From Fimbriimonas sp. (lineage in GTDB: Bacteria > Armatimonadota > Fimbriimonadia > Fimbriimonadales > Fimbriimonadaceae): a stretch of DNA of 9,396 bases. This document shows positions 7,048 to 9,396 of this stretch, piece after piece; within the stretch, counting starts at the first letter, position 1; each line of letters begins with the position of its first letter. Location of the stretch: NCBI GenBank assembly GCA_030447945.1, contig JAUJNV010000081.1, forward strand, positions 1-9,396, given 5' to 3'. The position numbers and the translations under genes were made by a program. Under the pieces are notes generated by a model. It saw nothing but the letters and a program-made list of their open reading frames with translations, ran no database searches and was not told where the DNA came from.

Positions 7048-7176
7048 AAACGGCGACTCGGAACAAGATGTACTGGACAAGGTATCGGCATCGGGTAGCT
7101 CCGAGGGAGCTGACCAGCCAAGGCCCTATCACCTACCGCACGATCCGGTCGGGGAGGCAGCTTATACTGGAGTACC

Positions 7177-7869
7177 ATGAAACTCAGCCGGCTCGACGTG
7201 AAGCTCCCATGCGCCATCCTGGCATGTGCCGTTGTATGGGGGGTCGGGGGACCCGCACAAGCCCACGCTAGGCCCAGCTTAGGCTCCGCCTTTAGTCTGC
7301 GCGGGCACCGGCTGCTCAAGGGGTTCAGGGCGGCGCCGCCTAAGGATCTCCTGAGCACGACCCGCGGCGCGGGCTCTGGCGCGGTGGGAGCGTGGGAATT
7401 CCGCTACATGCACGGCCCCAGCTCGATCACTTACGTAGTGAAACTGTTCCCTTCTCAGGAGGCGCTTGTCGCCCACGAGAACGTCTCGTATAGCGCCGTC
7501 GCCGTGCGCAAACCCGGTGCACCCGGCAGCACCGCCCCCAAACGAATTGCATTCCGGCCGCCGATGACGCCGCATCAGGTGGCCGACTCGAAGCGACGCC
7601 TTCGCCTGGACATGGAGCGACGGGGGCTGCGGCCAGACGCCCATACCCTTCACATCCTCACGAAAAGTCGCGTCGAAACGTGGGCCGCGTCGGTGCGGAT
7701 CAATCGCGTGTCGATCAACGTTATCGGACACCAGCATGACACGATGGTTCGCCGTGGCAAGGCCGCCGCGAGGGACATGCTCTCCGACTCGAAGATGCGG
7801 ACGCTGGTCGAACGGGTAGCGGAGGAGATGGTTCGTCGTGCCCGGTCTTTGCCCGCTAACCAGGACTGA
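7177..7869 (+). CDS. exported basic protein of unknown function (230 aa)
   Basis: No family recognised. The N-terminus is a signal peptide: positively charged MKLSRLDVK, a hydrophobic core with two cysteines (PCAILACAVVWGVGG), and a PAQA/HA cleavage site near residue 29. The mature protein has no cysteines and is strongly basic. A central part (about 70-105, WEFRYMHGPSSITYVVKLF) looks beta-rich; the C-terminal half is helical and charged, ending in a helix of the type MRTLVERVAEEMVRRARSL. GGAG (7169-7172) lies 4 nt before ATG 7177. A TATACT word at 7163-7168 would, if a -10 box, place transcription start almost at the ATG, but no -35 is visible. It sits alone between the toxin-antitoxin pair and the REP-like element, suggesting an accessory gene. 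It is not a lipoprotein: no lipobox at the cleavage site. Confidence 0.75.
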   Translation: MKLSRLDVKLPCAILACAVVWGVGGPAQAHARPSLGSAFSLRGHRLLKGFRAAPPKDLLSTTRGAGSGAVGAWEFRYMHGPSSITYVVKLFPSQEALVAHENVSYSAVAVRKPGAPGSTAPKRIAFRPPMTPHQVADSKRRLRLDMERRGLRPDAHTLHILTKSRVETWAASVRINRVSINVIGHQHDTMVRRGKAAARDMLSDSKMRTLVERVAEEMVRRARSLPANQD

Positions 7870-7938
7870 TATCCGCTTGGCTGGAAGCTACTCCTAGCGG
7901 CCGCCGCCCTCGCCCAAAAGCCGTTCCAAGGCATCTTC

Positions 7939-7990
7939 TCCGGAGGGTTACGCCCGCAGGGCGTGTAGTCGTCGCCCTGCGCGACGCCTG
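7939..7990 (+). repeat. left arm, REP-like unit in plus orientation
   Basis: Hairpin 1 is ACGCCC-GCA-GGGCGT (7950-7964). GTAG is at 7965-7968. Hairpin 2 is CGTCGC-CCTGC-GCGACG (7970-7986). The arm starts with the palindrome TCCGGA. Identical over 52 nt to the reverse complement of 8069-8120; identity stops sharply at both ends. Confidence 0.75.
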
Positions 7991-8068
7991 AGCCTGACTC
8001 GGGCACGACCTGACCTGCGAAGCATGCACCGGAGGCTCCGCAGTCGGTGGCGTGCCTTGAGCAAAGTC

Positions 8069-8120
8069 CAGGCGTCGCGCAGGGCGACGACTACACGCCC
8101 TGCGGGCGTAACCCTCCGGA
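8069..8120 (-). repeat. right arm, REP-like unit in minus orientation
   Basis: Exact reverse complement of 7939-7990, with the GTAG tetranucleotide read on the minus strand at 8094-8091. Absence of any mismatch over 52 nt implies recent duplication, gene conversion between the arms, or selection on the structure. Confidence 0.75.
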
Positions 8121-8131
8121 AAACTCCGGAT

Positions 8132-8150
8132 CATCGGCGGGACGCCGATG
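8132..8150. repeat. perfect 8-bp stem-loop just outside the inverted repeat
   Basis: CATCGGCG pairs with CGCCGATG around a GGA loop. No T-run follows on either strand, so termination is not supported. Its position 12 nt beyond the right arm suggests a second kind of dispersed palindrome or part of a composite element. Confidence 0.55.
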
Positions 8151-8211
8151 CCACACCGACCTTCCATAAAAATCGTCTGAACCCTCTCCGCATGCCTGCG
8201 CACTCAACGGT

Positions 8212-8234
8212 GAGCCCGCCCATTTGCCGGGCTC
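8212..8234 (+). promoter_or_regulatory. 5'-leader stem-loop ahead of the VIT gene
   Basis: GAGCCCG (8212-8218) pairs with CGGGCTC (8228-8234) around a 9-nt loop. It ends 5 nt before the Shine-Dalgarno sequence, so it could shield or stabilise the translation start. It matches no riboswitch class I know. Confidence 0.4.
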
Positions 8235-8239
8235 TCGCT

Positions 8240-8245
8240 AAGGAG
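8240..8245 (+). promoter_or_regulatory. ribosome binding site of the VIT gene
   Basis: AAGGAG lies 7 nt before ATG 8253. It is the strongest Shine-Dalgarno match in the window and fixes the start of the VIT-domain gene. Confidence 0.8.
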
Positions 8246-8252
8246 AGCAACC

Positions 8253-9396
8253 ATGCGCAAGACCGCCCTCGCCCTCTGCCTGCTCGCAGCAGCCCTGTGC
8301 TCGATTGGAATGGGTCGCGCCCAAACCGTTCAGAGCGTCTCCAACCGGGACACCGGAGAGCGCTTTCAGCTAAAGTCCGCCAAGGCGGACACCACCGTGA
8401 TCGGGCCGATCGTCCGGACGAAGACGCTCCTCACCTACGCCAACCCCTACCGGAACCTCACCGAAGCTTCCGTGAGCTTCTTCCTTCCCTGGGGCGCCAC
8501 CCTCGGCGGGTTCGCCTACTACTACAAGGACGAGTACGTCCGGGGGCAACTCATGGACAAGGAGAAGGCGTGGTTCATCTACACCGCCATCACCAGCCGC
8601 AACCGCGACCCCGGGATCATGGAGCAGGTGGACTCGCAGACCTACCACGCGCAGATCTTCCCGCTCGCCGTCGGCTACGACCTGCGCCTCGAGCTCACGA
8701 GCGTCGGCTTCGTCCGCCCCCGCACCGACCGGCACCTCGTGCCCCAGCCGAGCTACGAGTCGGCGAACGTCCCTTACGAGTCAAAGGTCCACGGCACGGG
8801 CGGCCGCACGGTGATGCGACGAGCCGCCCGCGAAGGCGACGCGCGGCCCTCGTACTCCGTTGCGACGGTAGCCGACCTTCCCTTTAGCGTCGAAGCCGTT
8901 TCGCAGCGGTTCAAGGACGGCCGGGTCTACACCGCCGGCGTGATTTGGGGCTCGGCGAGAGGCGCCCGGGGGGTCGTGCCGACCGTCGAAGGCCTGCGCG
9001 ACGTGCGCGTGGTAGACATCAGCGAAAACGAAGACGCGGGCAAGGGCACGTTCGGGTTCGTCGGCTGGTCGACCGGAAGCGACGCGCCCGAGGTCACCGT
9101 GAACTACGGCGGCGACCTCAAGCGTGTCGAGCCGGGCGTCGAGACGGGCAGCGAGGCCGCGCAGCTCTGGGCGCACCAGCAAACGATCCACGGCTCGTTC
9201 GACGACCGCGACGATCTCTTGGCTTTCAGCCTGAAGTACAACGTTCCCAGCAAGGTCACGGCGCTCCTCGCCGTGCCCCAGGAGGAAATGCGCCTCTACC
9301 GCCAGAAGGCGGAGGAGTTCCAGCGCTTGCAGGCCAAGCGCCGCGCCGAGGAGCGCCGCGAGGCCCGGCGAAGGCGGGAGTGGTCCAGGACGCCGG
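8253..9396 (+). CDS. exported VIT-domain protein lacking a visible vWA domain (runs off window)
   Basis: 381 codons are visible with no stop. A signal peptide (MRKTALALCLLAAALC, cleaved near GRA/QT at residue 23) is followed by a VIT domain at about 40-160: TLLTYANPYRNLTEASVSF, FLPWGATLGGFAYYY, RGQLMDKEKAWFIYTAITSR and HAQIFPL match the family pattern of strands and the conserved 'G.. ..K..A...Y' segment. In most bacterial VIT proteins a von Willebrand A domain with a DxSxS metal site follows. Here about 140 residues lead straight to the region normally found after vWA (AAQLWAHQQTI at about 303-313; LLAFSLKYNVPSKVTALLAV at about 322-341). The visible end is a charged, probably coiled-coil segment rich in Glu and Arg. 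VIT proteins are generally extracytoplasmic; the substrate or partner is unknown. The start is set by a strong Shine-Dalgarno sequence. Confidence 0.85.
   Translation, partial: MRKTALALCLLAAALCSIGMGRAQTVQSVSNRDTGERFQLKSAKADTTVIGPIVRTKTLLTYANPYRNLTEASVSFFLPWGATLGGFAYYYKDEYVRGQLMDKEKAWFIYTAITSRNRDPGIMEQVDSQTYHAQIFPLAVGYDLRLELTSVGFVRPRTDRHLVPQPSYESANVPYESKVHGTGGRTVMRRAAREGDARPSYSVATVADLPFSVEAVSQRFKDGRVYTAGVIWGSARGARGVVPTVEGLRDVRVVDISENEDAGKGTFGFVGWSTGSDAPEVTVNYGGDLKRVEPGVETGSEAAQLWAHQQTIHGSFDDRDDLLAFSLKYNVPSKVTALLAVPQEEMRLYRQKAEEFQRLQAKRRAEERREARRRREWSRTP

Larger units (their letters stand above)
7939..8120. repeat. REP/BIME-like 182-nt inverted repeat
   Basis: Two perfect 52-nt inverted arms (7939-7990 and 8069-8120) flank a 78-nt centre. 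The centre itself pairs partly with the same symmetry axis: GGCACG 8002-8007 with CGTGCC 8051-8056, and CTGCG 8015-8019 with CGCAG 8039-8043. Each arm holds two hairpins separated by GTAGT. This is the organisation of paired REP sequences (BIMEs): GTAG tetranucleotides next to palindromes in opposite orientation. REP elements are mobilised by RAYT transposases; none is in this window. A foldback MITE is the alternative. Confidence 0.75.
7870..8252. other. 383-nt intergenic region rich in palindromes
   Basis: No gene is supported here. Open frames crossing it on both strands read the same peptide from the two repeat arms, as expected of an inverted repeat rather than of coding sequence. Contents from left to right: a GCGGCCGC palindrome (7897-7904), the 182-nt inverted repeat (7939-8120), TCCGGA repeated at 8115-8120 and 8125-8130, a hairpin (8132-8150), an AT-rich word (ATAAAAAT, 8166-8173) that could serve as a -10 region, and a second hairpin and ribosome binding site just before the VIT gene. 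Confidence 0.7.

Noticed and set aside
7096..7112. Terminator after the vapC-like gene
   Set aside because: The AGCTCC/GGAGCT stem is short and no T-run follows.
829..8120. CRISPR array
   Set aside because: The repeats seen are heptamers or a single inverted pair; there is no regular direct repeat with unique spacers and no cas gene.
8024..8887. 287-codon plus-strand frame overlapping the VIT gene start
   Set aside because: It begins inside the inverted repeat, turns Arg/Pro-rich, and is out of frame with the VIT gene, which has a strong ribosome binding site.

Overview
The window is a GC-rich bacterial chromosome segment holding housekeeping genes, several exported proteins and a small accessory stretch. 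Nothing in it fixes the taxon. The density of exported proteins of unknown function, a VIT-domain protein and a GTG-started tatC with an acidic tail would fit Armatimonadota (Fimbriimonas-like) or a similar lineage, but that is a guess from general style, not a demonstrated match.

Layout. On the minus strand, 1-821 is the N-terminal part of a PcrA/UvrD-type DNA helicase that runs off the window. Upstream of it, 970-1500 encodes a small exported protein of unknown function. Between them lies a curious pair of oppositely oriented heptamer tandem repeats (829-890). From a divergent promoter region (1501-1686) a plus-strand run begins: an exported 472-residue protein with a Gly/Pro-rich C-terminal stretch (1687-3105), the twin-arginine translocase subunit TatC (3117-4037), and an MrfA/YprA-type DEAD/DEAH helicase with a DUF1998-like cysteine cluster (4049-6332). 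The three are separated by only 11 nt each and look like one operon.

The helicase is broken as written. I can follow its reading frame through 12 frame changes between about 4100 and 5371, while the last 961 nt and both neighbouring genes are clean. All the expected motifs survive in the alternating frames and no motif is lost, so this looks like either a cluster of sequencing/assembly indels or a very recent pseudogene.

The accessory stretch follows: a VapBC-like toxin-antitoxin pair (6438-7047) with visibly lower GC, then an exported orphan protein (7177-7869). The 383-nt gap at 7870-8252 is dominated by a 182-nt inverted repeat (7939-8120). Its 52-nt arms are perfect and each carries a GTAG tetranucleotide next to a hairpin, the layout of paired REP (BIME) elements. 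Two more hairpins follow, the second just ahead of the ribosome binding site of the last gene, a VIT-domain exported protein (8253 to the window end) that seems to lack the usual von Willebrand A domain.

The strongest leads are the clustered frameshifts, the REP/BIME-like element and the VIT protein without vWA. I did not find a convincing new multi-gene system.
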